From NCBI GenBank assembly GCA_045649485.1, contig JAZRPZ010000004.1, positions 1-64,000 of the forward strand: 64,000 bases of DNA, written 5' to 3'. The DNA comes from RUG11247 sp045649485 (GTDB lineage: Bacteria > Bacillota > Clostridia > Christensenellales > Aristaeellaceae). The notes under the pieces are model-generated. The model searched no databases, was not told the origin of the DNA, and saw nothing but the letters and a program-made list of their open reading frames with translations. Below are positions 36,017-44,572 of the stretch, one piece after another (the first letter of the stretch is position 1; the number at the start of each line of letters is the position of its first letter). The position numbers and the translations under genes are program-made.

Positions 36017-36988
36017 CTATTTCACCCATTCGAATCTGGGTACGGCTTTCATTTCGCAGCCGTCAAACAGTCTTTCCGCCGCCGCTTCGTATGCTTCCAG
36101 CGAAGTGGCTTTTCTTATTGCCTTGCGCACTTTTGCGCAATCCTCAAAGCAGCAGGACATATAATGGACGATCTCATGCATGCGTCCCATTACTGCCTTT
36201 GCGGGCCAGTTTTCGGAATACGCACGGAACAGCCTGTCATGGAAAACTCGCAGTTCTTCCACGGTAAGCTTCTCGCCGCCCTTTACTTCTCTCGCCAGCG
36301 CAGGATTCGTTATCATTCCCCTGCCCAGCATAAGCGCCTTTGTACCGGGGTATCTTTCCAGCATATCAATGCAATCCTGCACGGTGAAAAGTTCGCCGTT
36401 ATACACAAAAGGAAGGTTCGTCTTTTCGAACACATCCGCGCAGACCTCCGCATGAGGCACTCCCTTGTAGAGTTCATTGCGGGTACGCGCATGCACTATA
36501 AGTTCGTGTACCGGATACTGAGCATAAATATCCAGAATCGCAGGCCATTCTTCAACTGACTCATAGCCTATACGCGTTTTGATGGATACAGGGATAGGAC
36601 ACTTTTCGTACACTTCATCCAAAAATGCCTTCAGCCATTCAAGATCGCGCAGCATGCCCGAACCCTTGCCCTTTGCGGTAACAGTGCCGGAAGGGCAGCC
36701 CACATTCAGGTTTACCTCGGTATAGCCCATTTCAGCCATTTCGGCAGCAGCCCATATGAAATGCTCGGCATACTTTGTAAGTATCTGCGGAATAACGGGA
36801 ATTCCAATGTTATTCTGCGGAAGTATGGCATTGTATTCCCGGGGCGGAAAACCCTTGTGCTGAGTAGGGCAAACAAAAGGTATGAAATACCTGTCCACTC
36901 CCGTGAAACTGTCGTGATGCACACGCCTGTATATCACATCCGTAACACCTTCAAGCGGTGCAAAATATATTTTCATTCCGTCATTCAT
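36017..36988 (-). CDS. tRNA-dihydrouridine synthase-like flavoprotein (second copy)
   Basis: A 323-residue FMN TIM barrel of the Dus family, more divergent than the copy at 5950. It shows FAPLEGVTDVIYR, the cysteine-containing NLNVGCPSGTVTAKGKGSG (C98), KTRIGYE, VHARTRNELYKG and LMLGRGMITNP. Its start overlaps the LysR stop as ATGA, an unusual place for a tRNA-modification gene. It may be an ordinary Dus or a flavin reductase recruited by the neighbouring redox genes. Confidence 0.88.
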   Translation of the reverse strand: MNDGMKIYFAPLEGVTDVIYRRVHHDSFTGVDRYFIPFVCPTQHKGFPPREYNAILPQNNIGIPVIPQILTKYAEHFIWAAAEMAEMGYTEVNLNVGCPSGTVTAKGKGSGMLRDLEWLKAFLDEVYEKCPIPVSIKTRIGYESVEEWPAILDIYAQYPVHELIVHARTRNELYKGVPHAEVCADVFEKTNLPFVYNGELFTVQDCIDMLERYPGTKALMLGRGMITNPALAREVKGGEKLTVEELRVFHDRLFRAYSENWPAKAVMGRMHEIVHYMSCCFEDCAKVRKAIRKATSLEAYEAAAERLFDGCEMKAVPRFEWVK

Positions 36989-37884
36989 TCTTTTGTATCC
37001 GTATTTTCCGGCACATTTCCGCCGGTAAGCCTTTCTATGAATTTACGCGCAGGCTTAGAGAACACCTGATGCTTTTTCCACACCAGCACAATTCCCACCT
37101 CAAGCTTCGGTTCAAGGGGGCGGAAACACAACGGACCGCCTTCGCAGGTACAGGAAACGCTGTCAAGGCACAGCGCACTGCCCAGACCTTCCTCCACAAA
37201 CAGCGATGCATTGAACAACAGATTGTATTCACCGATTACATTCAATTTATCGTAATCTCCGCCAAGCCATCCGGAAAGCTCATTTTCCATCATGTGCTGC
37301 GCCGAAACGAACAGCGAAAGCTCGCACAGGTCTGCAGGAGTTATATATTCCTTATCCTTCATGGGATTGTCCGCACGCATCAGCACGCCCCAATGGTCCT
37401 TTACGGGCAGGCGTATAAAATCATATCCCGTAAGGTCGGTAGGCTCAACAAGCAGACCGAAATCCAGCATGCCTCTGTCCAGCTGACAGGTTATCTCCTC
37501 CGCATTGCCGCTAACGGTATGTATTCTCAGATTCGGATAATCATCATGCATGGACTTGAGCACCTTCGCGATAACGCGCATGCCTTCGGTCTCGCCGCCG
37601 ATGCATATCCAGCCGCTGATCTCTTCGGAGGCTGTCATTATTTCATTTTCGGTCTTTTCCATAAGGCTCACGATTTCTTCGGCGCGGCGTCGGAGAATCC
37701 TGCCTTCTTCCGTCAGGCGCACACGTCTGCTGCCCCTTATAAGCAGCTGTTTTCCGAGTTCCTCTTCAAGGTCCCGCAGCTGTCTTGAAAGCGGTGGCTG
37801 AGACATATGCAGTTGTTCCGCGGCACGGGTTATGCTCTCCTCACGGGCTACCGCAAGAAAATATTTCAAAACACGAATATCCAT
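36985..37884 (-). CDS. LysR family transcriptional regulator (1)
   Basis: A 299-residue regulator with the N-terminal helix-turn-helix MDIRVLKYFLAVAREESITRAAEQLHMSQPPLSRQLRDLE and a periplasmic-binding-like effector domain. It is transcribed away from AKR-FeS 2 and sits at the head of a LysR-Dus-AKR unit, so it probably controls both flanking reductases. GGGAGG precedes ATG 37884. The effector is unknown. Confidence 0.93.
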   Translation of the reverse strand: MDIRVLKYFLAVAREESITRAAEQLHMSQPPLSRQLRDLEEELGKQLLIRGSRRVRLTEEGRILRRRAEEIVSLMEKTENEIMTASEEISGWICIGGETEGMRVIAKVLKSMHDDYPNLRIHTVSGNAEEITCQLDRGMLDFGLLVEPTDLTGYDFIRLPVKDHWGVLMRADNPMKDKEYITPADLCELSLFVSAQHMMENELSGWLGGDYDKLNVIGEYNLLFNASLFVEEGLGSALCLDSVSCTCEGGPLCFRPLEPKLEVGIVLVWKKHQVFSKPARKFIERLTGGNVPENTDTKE

Positions 37885-37904
37885 ATTTACATCCTCCCGA
37901 ATGC

Positions 37905-37933
37905 ATTATAGCATCCGTTTCAATACCTTTCAA
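37905..37933 (-). promoter_or_regulatory. Promoter of LysR 1
   Basis: TTGAAA (37928-37933) and TATAAT (37905-37910) with 17-base spacing on the minus strand. Confidence 0.8.
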
Positions 37934-37960
37934 GTATGCCATACGATTCAATATATGTAT
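37934..37960. promoter_or_regulatory. Candidate LysR operator in the divergent spacer
   Basis: GTAT/ATAC half-sites occur at 37934-37937, 37941-37944 and 37957-37960. They make two overlapping dyads between the LysR promoter and the AKR -35 box, the usual location for a LysR site. Confidence 0.45.
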
Positions 37961-37989
37961 TTGATATCCGACAGGTCATAATCTATAAT
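37961..37989 (+). promoter_or_regulatory. Promoter of AKR-FeS 2
   Basis: TTGATA (37961-37966) and TATAAT (37984-37989) with 17-base spacing, directly adjoining the candidate operator. Confidence 0.8.
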
Positions 37990-38024
37990 ATAATCATACC
38001 AATAGATTTTCCGGAGGCACGTTT

Positions 38025-39143
38025 ATGCAGTATAAGGAATATAAGGACGGCATCAAACTTTCTGTTCTGGGCATGGGCAATATGCGCCTGCCTGTGAACG
38101 AAGCCGCAGAGGGACGTCCCATTGATTATGATAAAGCCAAGGCGATCATTGACAAGGCAATGGCTGCCGGCATCAATTACTACGACACCGCCTATATCTA
38201 TCACGGCGGCGAATCCGAAGTTTTCACCGGCAAGGCTCTGAAGGAATATCCCCGCGATTCCTACTATGTAGCCACCAAATTCAACCTCGACGCCAATCCC
38301 GATTACCGCGCTCAGTTTGCAGAACAGCTGCGCAGGCTGGATATGGATCACGTAGATTTCTATCTGCTGCACGGCATTATGGACCACAACGCCGATGCTT
38401 TCTTCGATAACGGCGCAGTGGCATATTTTGATGAAATGAAAGCTCAGGGAAAGATCCGCTACTTCGGCTTCTCCTTCCACGGCACTCCCTCCGCGCTGCG
38501 CAAGGTCGTTAAAAAGCATCAGTGGGATTTCGTTCAGATTCAGCTGAACTACTATGACTGGCTCTACGGCGATGCCAAGGAGCTCTACAAGATACTCGAA
38601 GACGCCAACATCCCCGTTATGGTAATGGAACCCGTGCGCGGCGGTCTGCTGGCGAAGATGACCGACGAAAGCGCCGCTGTGCTCAAGTGCGCAAACAGCG
38701 AAGCTTCCCTCGCATCATGGGCACTGAAGTGGGTAAAATCCCTGCCCGCAGTACAGGTAGCACTTTCCGGCATGGGCGATCTCGAACAGCTCAGCGACAA
38801 CATCGCCACCATGAGCAGCGAAGAAGCCATGACCTCCACCGAGCAGATGTACATCGAAAACGCTGCTCAGAAGCTGCGCTTGAGCATCGCCGTGCCCTGC
38901 ACCGCATGCCGCTACTGCACCGATGACTGCCCCATGTCCCTTGATATCCCCCGCCTGCTGGCAACCTATAATGAAGTAAAGCTCAGCGGCGCATGGAGGC
39001 TTTCCGCAATAAAGGACATTCCCGAAGACCGTCTGCCCGCCGCATGCATCGCTTGCGGAAACTGCATGAAGCATTGTCCTCAGAGCATAAAGATTCCCAC
39101 TTATCTGAAGGAAATGGCAGAAATGATGGCTCCGAAGGAGTAA
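38025..39143 (+). CDS. Aldo/keto reductase with C-terminal 4Fe-4S domain (AKR-FeS 2)
   Basis: A 372-residue paralogue of AKR-FeS 1. The barrel has INYYDTAYIYHGGESE, VATKF and DFYLLHG, a complete catalytic set. Two cysteine groups, CTACRYCTDDCP and CIACGNCMKHCP, follow. TCCGGAGG precedes the ATG. It diverges from LysR 1 and has a candidate operator upstream. The substrate is unknown. Confidence 0.9.
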   Translation: MQYKEYKDGIKLSVLGMGNMRLPVNEAAEGRPIDYDKAKAIIDKAMAAGINYYDTAYIYHGGESEVFTGKALKEYPRDSYYVATKFNLDANPDYRAQFAEQLRRLDMDHVDFYLLHGIMDHNADAFFDNGAVAYFDEMKAQGKIRYFGFSFHGTPSALRKVVKKHQWDFVQIQLNYYDWLYGDAKELYKILEDANIPVMVMEPVRGGLLAKMTDESAAVLKCANSEASLASWALKWVKSLPAVQVALSGMGDLEQLSDNIATMSSEEAMTSTEQMYIENAAQKLRLSIAVPCTACRYCTDDCPMSLDIPRLLATYNEVKLSGAWRLSAIKDIPEDRLPAACIACGNCMKHCPQSIKIPTYLKEMAEMMAPKE

Positions 39144-39149
39144 CAGACA

Positions 39150-39190
39150 AATGATAGCGCCTTGGATGACGACCTGGCGTTTATCATAAA
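39150..39190. repeat. Inverted repeat after AKR-FeS 2
   Basis: ATGATA-CGCC and GGCG-TATCAT arms flank a 14-base centre. There is no T-run, so terminator function is uncertain. Confidence 0.35.
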
Positions 39191-39265
39191 GCGCAGGGAC
39201 GGATCCGGGGCTGAGGAGCAGACCGGGCAGCCCTGTGCCAATCTGTTAACAGATAGTGAAACCTA

Positions 39266-39296
39266 TTGCATTAGACCGACTCTAATGCTGTATACT
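39266..39296 (+). promoter_or_regulatory. MerR-type promoter: 19-bp spacer holding a palindrome
   Basis: TTGCAT (39266-39271) and TATACT (39291-39296) are 19 bases apart rather than 17. The perfect dyad GCATTAGA-ccgac-TCTAATGC (39268-39288) lies between and over the -35. This is the arrangement recognised by MerR-family activators. No MerR-family gene is visible in the window. Confidence 0.6.
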
Positions 39297-39324
39297 GAAT
39301 ATTTAGTGACCCACGGAGGTTAAT

Positions 39325-39870
39325 ATGAGAAACATTCTGGTGGCCGTCGGCAGTGGAATTGCCGGCGCAAATACCGATATGCTGGCCGATGCCTTTATCG
39401 AAGGCGCCCGCAGCGCAGGTCATATCGTAAACAAGATATTCCTCGGCGGCGAGATATACGGCTGCCGCGGCTGCGGCGCATGTCAGACCGGCAAGGGCTG
39501 CGTCATAGAAGACGATATGCAGCCCGCCTACCCGCTGTTTGACGAATGCGACCTTATGGTACTTGCCTCTCCCCTGTATTTCTGGACCCTTTCCGGACAG
39601 ATAAAGGTTTTCTTCGACAGGCTCTACGCAAAGTCCACCGAAGATATCTATCCTAAAAAGGATACCTACCTGCTCATGACCGCAGGAGATAATACAGAGC
39701 ATACTTTTGACCATGCATTGGAATACTACCGTTTCATCACCTCCGCACTGGGTTGGAACGACATAGGCAGCTATACTGCCGGCGGCTGCAAGGGCGGTCC
39801 CGGCAAGCATCAGATTTCCGAAGAACATCTGAAGGCTGCATACGAAGCCGGCAGGAATCTGCCCGGCTGA
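39325..39870 (+). CDS. Flavodoxin-like NAD(P)H-dependent oxidoreductase
   Basis: A 181-residue FMN-binding flavodoxin-fold protein of the iron-sulfur-flavoprotein/FMN-reductase group: MRNILVAVGSGIAGANTDML, GCRGCGACQTGKGCV (the cysteine cluster seen in this group) and LASPLYFWTLSGQIKVFFDR. The spacing of the cysteines may allow cluster or disulfide chemistry. ACGGAGG precedes the ATG. A DUF3737 gene and an AKR-FeS gene follow on the same strand, so the three may be one transcript. Confidence 0.88.
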   Translation: MRNILVAVGSGIAGANTDMLADAFIEGARSAGHIVNKIFLGGEIYGCRGCGACQTGKGCVIEDDMQPAYPLFDECDLMVLASPLYFWTLSGQIKVFFDRLYAKSTEDIYPKKDTYLLMTAGDNTEHTFDHALEYYRFITSALGWNDIGSYTAGGCKGGPGKHQISEEHLKAAYEAGRNLPG

Positions 39871-39898
39871 TAAACGACCTTTGGAAGGATTGATTACC

Positions 39899-40750
39899 AT
39901 GGAAAACAGAAAGATCATCGCAGACACCCGCTTTGGCGAGGAACGTGCACTGTACGCCGCAAACAATGTTGAAGTAAGAAACTGTGCATTCGCAGGTCAG
40001 GAAGACGGCGAAAGCGCTCTGAAGGAAGCCCGCAATCTTACCATTGCCAATTGCGATTTCCACCTGCGCTATCCCCTTTGGCACGCTGACGATGTTGAAA
40101 TGTCCGACTGCCGCATGACCGAGACCTGCCGTGCCGCGCTCTGGTACAACAACCGCGTGAACATCGATTCCTGCAACATGGGCGGAATCAAGGCACTGCG
40201 TGAATGCCGCGATATCAACATCACCCGCAGCACTGCCGTTTCCACCGAATACGGCTGGTTCTGCAGAAATATCACTATCGACGATTTTGAACTCACCGGC
40301 GAGTATCCCTTCATGCATACTTTCGGCATGGTCGTCAATAATTTCCGTCTGCATGGTAAGTATTCCTTCCAGTACGTCGAAAACGTAACCATCCGCAATT
40401 CCGTGCTGAATACCAAGGATGCTTTCTGGCACAGCAAGAACGTGACCGTTTATGACAGCGTTATCAAGGGCGAATACCTGGCATGGTATTCCGAAAACCT
40501 GCGTCTGGTGCGCTGCAAGATAATCGGCACTCAGCCCCTGTGCTACTGCAAGGGTCTCATTCTCGAGGACTGCGAAATGGAAGGCTGCGACCTCTCCTTC
40601 GAAAACAGCGAAGTTGAGGCAACCGTAACCGGTCATATCGACAGCGTAAAGAATCCCGTGAAGGGCTTCATCACCGCAGATTCCATCGGCGAGACCATCA
40701 TCGACGAATACCGCTGGGAGGGCGAATGCCCCATCACCCTGCGCGGATAA
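39899..40750 (+). CDS. DUF3737 family protein, right-handed beta-helix
   Basis: A 283-residue protein made of irregular repeats of 20-25 residues with polar turns (VEVRNCAF, LTIANCDF, VEMSDCRM, VNIDSCNM, ITRSTAV, VTIRNSVL, VTVYDSVI, LRLVRCKI, LILEDCEM), a parallel beta-helix pattern. It matches DUF3737, whose function is unknown. No signal peptide. ATG 39899 follows GGAAGG. It lies 28 bases after the flavodoxin-like gene and 20 bases before AKR-FeS 3. Confidence 0.88.
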   Translation: MENRKIIADTRFGEERALYAANNVEVRNCAFAGQEDGESALKEARNLTIANCDFHLRYPLWHADDVEMSDCRMTETCRAALWYNNRVNIDSCNMGGIKALRECRDINITRSTAVSTEYGWFCRNITIDDFELTGEYPFMHTFGMVVNNFRLHGKYSFQYVENVTIRNSVLNTKDAFWHSKNVTVYDSVIKGEYLAWYSENLRLVRCKIIGTQPLCYCKGLILEDCEMEGCDLSFENSEVEATVTGHIDSVKNPVKGFITADSIGETIIDEYRWEGECPITLRG

Positions 40751-40770
40751 TAAAAACAAGGTGTGATTTG

Positions 40771-41874
40771 ATGGAATACAGGAAACTGCCCCGCGGCAGC
40801 GAAATGATAAGCGCTGTCGGTCTGGGCTTCGGAGGCATACAGAAGGCTTCCGATGCTGAAATTGAAGCTGTAGTACGCAAGGCCGTAGATAACGGTATCA
40901 ATTTCTTTGATATGTGTGCCGGCGCTTCGAATGTGTACGCTCCTTTCGGACGTGCAATAAAAGACATTCGCGATAAAGTAATGTTCCAGCTGCACTTTGG
41001 CGCCATATACAACGAAAAAGGCGAATATGGCTGGACTACCGATGCCGACAGGATAAAGCAGACCTTTGAATGGGAAATGCAGACTCTGGGCACGGACTAC
41101 ATAGATTTCGGTTTCCTGCATTGCCTCGATCAGATAGCGGATTTTGAGAAGATGAAGGCTGACGGCGTGCTTGATCTTATCCGCGACCTGAAGAAGCAGG
41201 GCGTGGTGCGTCATATCGGCTTCTCTTCCCATACTCCCGAAGTAGCAAACCGCATCATAGATGAAGGAGACATCGACCTCATGATGTTCTCCATCAACCC
41301 TGCGTATGACTTCGAGCAGGGCGATGAGTACGGCATCGGCACCGCATCAGAGCGCGCAGAGTTGTTCCGCCGCTGTCAGGCAAACGGCGTTGCCATTTCC
41401 GTAATGAAGCCCTTCCACGGAGGCAAGCTGCTTTCCGAAGAAGCTTCTCCTTTCAAGAAGGCAATGACCCATTCTCAGCTGATCCGGTATTCGCTCGACC
41501 GCCCCGGCGTTATTACCACTCTTCCCGGCGTGCGCGGCATTGACGATCTCGACATAGTGCTGAAATACCTCAACGCAACCGAAGAAGAAACGGATTACGG
41601 ATTTATCGGCGGCCTCAACGCCGAAAAGGTTCGCGGTACCTGCGTATACTGTAATCACTGCCGTCCCTGCCCCGCAGGCATCGACATAGGCCTGGTAAAC
41701 AAATACTACGACCTTGCCAAAATGGGTGACGGACTTGCCATCGAACACTACAGGAAACTGGCGGTCAATGCTTCCGATTGTGTTCAGTGCGGACATTGCG
41801 ACGGCCGTTGTCCGTTCAGCGTTGAACAGTCTGTACGCATGCAGGAAATAAAAGAATACTTCGATTCCCTTTGA
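40771..41874 (+). CDS. Aldo/keto reductase-like Fe-S protein (AKR-FeS 3), active site altered
   Basis: A 367-residue barrel plus C-terminal cysteine groups CVYCNHCRPCP and CVQCGHCDGRCP. The catalytic region differs from its paralogues: the DTAYxY block is FFDMCAGASNVYAP, so the usual tyrosine is displaced, and the ATK lysine block is VMFQLHFG with no lysine. The histidine (FGFLHC) remains. It may use another mechanism or be a non-catalytic electron carrier. It follows DUF3737 by 20 bases, with AAGGTG upstream of the ATG. Confidence 0.85.
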   Translation: MEYRKLPRGSEMISAVGLGFGGIQKASDAEIEAVVRKAVDNGINFFDMCAGASNVYAPFGRAIKDIRDKVMFQLHFGAIYNEKGEYGWTTDADRIKQTFEWEMQTLGTDYIDFGFLHCLDQIADFEKMKADGVLDLIRDLKKQGVVRHIGFSSHTPEVANRIIDEGDIDLMMFSINPAYDFEQGDEYGIGTASERAELFRRCQANGVAISVMKPFHGGKLLSEEASPFKKAMTHSQLIRYSLDRPGVITTLPGVRGIDDLDIVLKYLNATEEETDYGFIGGLNAEKVRGTCVYCNHCRPCPAGIDIGLVNKYYDLAKMGDGLAIEHYRKLAVNASDCVQCGHCDGRCPFSVEQSVRMQEIKEYFDSL

Positions 41875-41879
41875 TCAAT

Positions 41880-41918
41880 AAAACGCTTTTGAGGCTGAGT
41901 ATCCTCAAAAGCGTTTTT
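41880..41918 (+). terminator. Terminator after AKR-FeS 3
   Basis: A 14-bp stem (41881-41894/41903-41916) ending in a T-run. Confidence 0.9.
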
Positions 41919-41920
41919 CC

Positions 41921-41949
41921 TTGACACAAACCGGCAAAAATTGTATCAT
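41921..41949 (+). promoter_or_regulatory. Promoter of LysR 2
   Basis: Consensus TTGACA (41921-41926) and TATCAT (41944-41949) with 17-base spacing. Confidence 0.8.
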
Positions 41950-41996
41950 ATGCTTGAAGTTATATATTCATAAAACTGATATGGAGTGAATAGCTG

Positions 41997-42887
41997 ATGG
42001 AATTTCGCAATTTGACCACCTTTGTGCGTGCCGCCGAACTGCGCAGTTTCTCTCAGGCCGCAAGGCAATTAGGTTATTCTCAGTCTGCAGTATCCATGCA
42101 GATAAGTCAGCTGGAAAACGAACTCGGCACTTCTCTTTTTGACCGTGTAGGTAAAACTGTGGCATTGACTCCTCAGGGCGCGCAATTTTATGAACATGCT
42201 CAGAATATTCTCCGCATGACAGAAAACGCCAAAAAGCTCATGAACAACGTATCCTCCGTCAGCGGTCAATTGCGCATAGTAATGGCCGAATCGTTGTGCA
42301 TGTCCATCTTCCCCAAAGTACTCGATCGTTTCTGCAAGCTGCATCCCGAAGTCCAGATAACCGTCCGCGGTGCAGACAGCGACGGTATGTTCAAGGCGCT
42401 TACTCAAAATGACGCAGACCTTATCTATCACCTTGATCACCTGATCTATCGCCCGGATTGTGAAACTGCGCTCTCCTCTCCTGTGCCTATCGTATTTGCG
42501 GCACCCGCATCACATCCTCTCGCCGGTAAAAAAGATATCCCAGCTTCGGAATGTACAGAATATCCCTTTATACTTACCGAAAAAGGCATGAGTTATCGCT
42601 CACAGCTGGATGTTCAGCTGGCGCGCCTCGGCCTGTCAATCGAGCCTATACTCGAGATAGGCAATACCGATGTCATCGCTTCGCTTATCGAAAACAGCAG
42701 TGACCGCATTGCATTCATTCCCGAATTCGTAATAAGCGAACAGATAAAAGCCGGCACCATAGTAAAGCTTGATATAAACGATATCCACGTAGAGCTGTAC
42801 AAGCAGCTTATTTACCACAAAGGAAAATGGATAACTCCGGCAATGCAGGCCATGATAGACATGCTCTGCGATTCTGACAATATCTGA
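41997..42887 (+). CDS. LysR family transcriptional regulator (2)
   Basis: A 296-residue regulator. The helix-turn-helix is MEFRNLTTFVRAAELRSFSQAARQLGYSQSAVSMQISQLE, and a LysR substrate-binding domain follows (LRIVMAES through FIPEFVISEQIK). It is upstream of, and on the same strand as, the DUF1538/PII pair; an inverted repeat overlaps the next promoter. It is a good candidate for their regulator, by position only. Confidence 0.93.
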   Translation: MEFRNLTTFVRAAELRSFSQAARQLGYSQSAVSMQISQLENELGTSLFDRVGKTVALTPQGAQFYEHAQNILRMTENAKKLMNNVSSVSGQLRIVMAESLCMSIFPKVLDRFCKLHPEVQITVRGADSDGMFKALTQNDADLIYHLDHLIYRPDCETALSSPVPIVFAAPASHPLAGKKDIPASECTEYPFILTEKGMSYRSQLDVQLARLGLSIEPILEIGNTDVIASLIENSSDRIAFIPEFVISEQIKAGTIVKLDINDIHVELYKQLIYHKGKWITPAMQAMIDMLCDSDNI

Positions 42888-42954
42888 CTTACCTGATGCT
42901 TATCTCGCAGTTCTTAGCGGTTCCTTAGCGGCAAACAAACCTCCTCTGCCTTGC

Positions 42955-43005
42955 GATGGTTGACTGAATTTGTTATGCTTATTTTAAATTCAATCAATCA
43001 CCATC
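42955..43005. promoter_or_regulatory. Imperfect inverted repeat over the DUF1538 promoter
   Basis: Arms 42955-42971 and 42986-43005 (GATGGTTGACTGAATTT and its near complement with a 3-base insertion) span a possible promoter, TTGACT 42960-42965 and TTTAAA 42983-42988. The position fits an operator controlling the DUF1538/PII genes. Confidence 0.5.
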
Positions 43006-43027
43006 GATCATTTGGAAGGAGGAAACG

Positions 43028-44554
43028 ATGTTTAACCCTACCCGCAACATAATGAGAGAAAAGCTGAGGGAATCGCTTGTGTCAGTGCTTCCTATAGCAG
43101 CGCTGGTCTTCATCATTTGCTTCCTCATCGTTCCCGTACCTAACAGTGCTCTGTTGGCGTTCATTCTTGGCGCAATGATGCTGGTAATCGGTATGGGACT
43201 GTTCACTCTCGGTACAGACATGGCCATGACTCCGATAGGTGAATATGTTGGTGCAGCACTCACCCGTTCACGCAAGATATGGCTCATAGCTCTGGTCGGT
43301 CTTATTCTCGGTATACTCATTACCGTGGCAGAACCTGATCTTCAGGTGCTTGCCGAACAGGTACCCAACGTACCAAATCTGGTCCTGATACTCGCCGTTG
43401 CCATCGGCGTTGGTCTTTTCCTGGTAATGGCGCTGCTGCGCATACTGTTCAAGGTCAAAATGAAATACATTCTGGCAACATTCTATGTTGCAGTATTCAT
43501 TCTGGCGCAGTTTGTTCCCAAATCTTTCCTTGCAGTCGCTTTCGACTCCGGCGGTGTTACCACCGGTCCCATGACCGTACCTTTCATACTGGCGCTGGGC
43601 GTCGGTGTTTCCGCTATCCGTAGCGATAAGGAAGCAGAGAGCGATTCCTTCGGTCTGGTAGCACTGTGCTCCATCGGCCCCATACTGGCTGTAATGCTGC
43701 TGGGCCTCATTTATAACCCGGATAATGCCGCTTATGAACCTGAAGTACTGCATCTTACGGAAAATTCAAGAGAACTGGGCAGCCTGTTTTTCAGCGAATT
43801 TCCCTACTATATGATCGAGGTACTTGTCGCTCTTGCCCCCATAGTGGCATTCTTCCTTATTTTCCATTTTACCACGCTGCATCTTAAGCGCAATAAAATG
43901 ATCCGAATCATAATCGGTATCATATATACCTATCTGGGGCTGGTTTTGTTCCTTCTGGGTGTAAACGTAGGCTTTATGCCTCTGGGAAATTATCTTGGTC
44001 TCATGCTTGGTGCGCTTGATTTCAACTGGATTCTGGTGCCCCTCGGAATGATCATCGGTTACTTCACGGTAACCGCAGAGCCCGCGGTTCATGTACTGAG
44101 CAAACAGGTATATGAGCTTACCGCAGGCGCAATCCCGAAGAAAGCACTGAGCACCTGTCTCTCCATCGGCGTTGCTGTGTCCGTTGGTCTGGCAATGCTC
44201 AGGATACTGCTCGGAATACCGATCATGTATCTGCTGATCCCCGGATATGCGATCGCGATGATACTGATGATCTTCGTCCCCGAGATATTTACTTCCATCG
44301 CATTTGACTCCGGCGGAGTTGCGTCCGGTCCCATGACCGCGACCTTCCTGCTGCCGCTGGCTATGGGCGTATGTACCGCAACGGGCGGCGACGTTTCTTC
44401 CGATGCTTTCGGCGTCGTTGCAATGGTAGCAATGACTCCCCTTATCGCAATCCAGGCACTTGGTCTGTATTTCAAGCTGAAGCACAAGAAGATCAAGACA
44501 ACTCAGGAAGAAGCACTTGCTTCGCTGCCTGAGGAAGACATTATTGAAGTTTAA
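43028..44554 (+). CDS. DUF1538 membrane protein, internally duplicated
   Basis: A 508-residue integral membrane protein with about 12-14 hydrophobic segments. It consists of two similar halves. The first has MGLFTLGTDMAMTPIGEYVG, ITVAEPDLQVLAEQV and AFDSGGVTTGPMT; the second has LVLFLLGVNVGFMPLGNYLG, TVTAEPAVHVLSKQV and AFDSGGVASGPMT. This duplicated transporter-like plan with conserved DSGG and AEP motifs matches DUF1538, whose substrate is unknown. GGAAGGAGG precedes the ATG. The double-PII gene follows by 18 bases. Confidence 0.9.
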   Translation: MFNPTRNIMREKLRESLVSVLPIAALVFIICFLIVPVPNSALLAFILGAMMLVIGMGLFTLGTDMAMTPIGEYVGAALTRSRKIWLIALVGLILGILITVAEPDLQVLAEQVPNVPNLVLILAVAIGVGLFLVMALLRILFKVKMKYILATFYVAVFILAQFVPKSFLAVAFDSGGVTTGPMTVPFILALGVGVSAIRSDKEAESDSFGLVALCSIGPILAVMLLGLIYNPDNAAYEPEVLHLTENSRELGSLFFSEFPYYMIEVLVALAPIVAFFLIFHFTTLHLKRNKMIRIIIGIIYTYLGLVLFLLGVNVGFMPLGNYLGLMLGALDFNWILVPLGMIIGYFTVTAEPAVHVLSKQVYELTAGAIPKKALSTCLSIGVAVSVGLAMLRILLGIPIMYLLIPGYAIAMILMIFVPEIFTSIAFDSGGVASGPMTATFLLPLAMGVCTATGGDVSSDAFGVVAMVAMTPLIAIQALGLYFKLKHKKIKTTQEEALASLPEEDIIEV

Positions 44555-44572
44555 AAGGAGGTGGACGGGTAA

